In this document: piece by piece, positions 5,232 through 5,610 of the stretch
Layout: each line of letters begins with the position of its first letter
How positions within the stretch are numbered: position 1 is the stretch's first letter
Origin: Pseudomonas sp.
GTDB lineage: Bacteria > Pseudomonadota > Gammaproteobacteria > Pseudomonadales > Pseudomonadaceae
NCBI GenBank assembly: GCA_003523465.1
Contig: DQAA01000563.1
Span: forward strand, 1-5,610
DNA: 5,610 bases
Direction: 5' to 3'
Made by a program: the position numbers and the translations under genes
The notes under the pieces: generated by a model
Databases searched by the model: none
What the model was told of the DNA's origin: nothing
What the model saw: the letters and a program-made list of their open reading frames with translations, nothing else

Positions 5232-5262
5232 GCGCGCCCCGAGAAATATCCTGCCGTTTTTT

Positions 5263-5589
5263 ATGAAGTTTCGTGGTCGTTCCACCGAGTCGAATCCCCC
5301 TTCAAAGCCCTCCGCCGAACCCAAGCGCCTGTCGCTGAAGGTCGCCCTGTGGCTGCTGGACAGCCCTCGTCTTGGCGACAAGCCCAAGGTCAAGCATTTT
5401 GCCGGTCGCCTGCTCAAGCAGCCGGCGCGTGAAGGCGTGGTGGTGGCGCAAAGCCGCCTGGGACAGATGCTCTGCCGTGACTGCGGCAATGCCCGTGATC
5501 GCCGCATCGGCCACGAACTGCTGCGCCAGGCCGCCCGCGCTGGCGACCTGCGTGCCCAGCTGGAGCTGGGGCAATTGCCCCGCGACTGA
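5263..5589 (+). CDS. Short protein with one Sel1-like repeat
   Basis: A 108-residue protein. Residues 1-24 are polar and proline-rich, 25-33 form a short hydrophobic helix (LKVALWLLD), and about 55-103 carry one Sel1/TPR-like unit: AREGVVVAQSRLGQMLCRDC, then NARDRRIGHELLRQAARAG and DLRAQLELGQL. The A-x-x-x-LG and A-A-x-x-G positions fit a Sel1 repeat, a helical scaffold for protein contacts. A single unit makes it much shorter than typical Sel1 proteins. A CxxC pair (C71, C74) sits where the repeat's first helix ends. I chose ATG 5263 because MKFRGRS begins the conserved-looking part; a GTG at 5230 would add 11 residues. Neither start has a clear Shine-Dalgarno. Codon use is typical of the genome. 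No signal peptide is seen and no specific function is known. Confidence 0.82.
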   Translation: MKFRGRSTESNPPSKPSAEPKRLSLKVALWLLDSPRLGDKPKVKHFAGRLLKQPAREGVVVAQSRLGQMLCRDCGNARDRRIGHELLRQAARAGDLRAQLELGQLPRD

Positions 5590-5610
5590 GCTGCCTGACT
5601 GACCGCTCGA

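Larger units (their letters stand above)
4371..5262. other. Long gene-poor intergenic region
   Basis: About 890 bases without a convincing gene. Frames of 94-123 residues exist on both strands (for example 4526-4897 plus, 4361-4726 and 4732-5016 minus), but they overlap each other and lack a good ribosome binding site. Their codon use also lacks the G/C-ending bias of the neighbours, and I recognise no motif. The left part (4371-4840) shows no repeat or terminator. A TTGTACACA, 8 of 9 to the DnaA-box consensus, lies at 4846-4854, and GGGGCG (4858-4863) pairs with CGCCCC (4885-4890). The right part (about 4930-5200) is A/T-rich and holds the elements listed separately. No tRNA or known small RNA was recognised. 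Confidence 0.6.

Overview
The window looks like a chromosomal segment of a fluorescent-group Pseudomonas or close relative. The genes are GC-rich with strongly G/C-ending codons. The gene set (GPx-type peroxidase, FadL-type porin, a DUF3509-like small protein, a short Sel1-like protein) is familiar from that genus. From memory, P. aeruginosa also has a glutathione peroxidase gene next to a FadL-family gene (PA1287/PA1288) followed by a conserved hypothetical gene. I could not check that synteny here.

Layout. (1) 2-514 (+): 3' part of a probably exported, cysteine-dependent glutathione/thioredoxin peroxidase, cut by the left edge. (2) 519-779 (-): small two-helix membrane protein of the DUF2798 type, tail-to-tail with the peroxidase and divergent from (3) 900-1835 (+), a LysR-type regulator of the CrgA/DmlR kind. 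(4) A bidirectional terminator at 1835-1862 separates the regulator from (5) 1882-3168 (-), an OmpP1/FadL outer-membrane transporter. An 11-bp inverted repeat brackets its upstream region. (6) 3317-3799 (-): conserved hypothetical protein that resembles a phage-encoded family. (7) 4084-4311 (-): 75-residue DUF3509-like protein with its own terminator (4044-4067) and a dyad-rich promoter. (8) 4312-5262: about 950 bases with no convincing gene. (9) 5263-5589 (+): 108-residue protein with one Sel1-like repeat.

How the genes fit together. There is no evidence that they form one pathway. The regulator and DUF2798 gene probably form a regulator-target pair. The peroxidase and the FadL porin both act at the cell envelope (peroxide or lipid hydroperoxide removal; transport of hydrophobic compounds), but a functional link would be inference only.

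The most unusual part is the right-hand intergenic region. Between about 4930 and 5200 it holds an A-tract/T-tract, an IHF-like site, three closely packed DnaA-box-like sequences (one a perfect TTATCCACA), a bulged inverted repeat and a 16-bp A-rich direct repeat with a 21-bp period. This resembles a DnaA-binding chromosomal control locus (DARS- or datA-like) or a DnaA-regulated promoter. It is not the chromosomal oriC, because none of the usual flanking genes is present. No CRISPR array, tRNA, rRNA, insertion sequence or integrase was seen.
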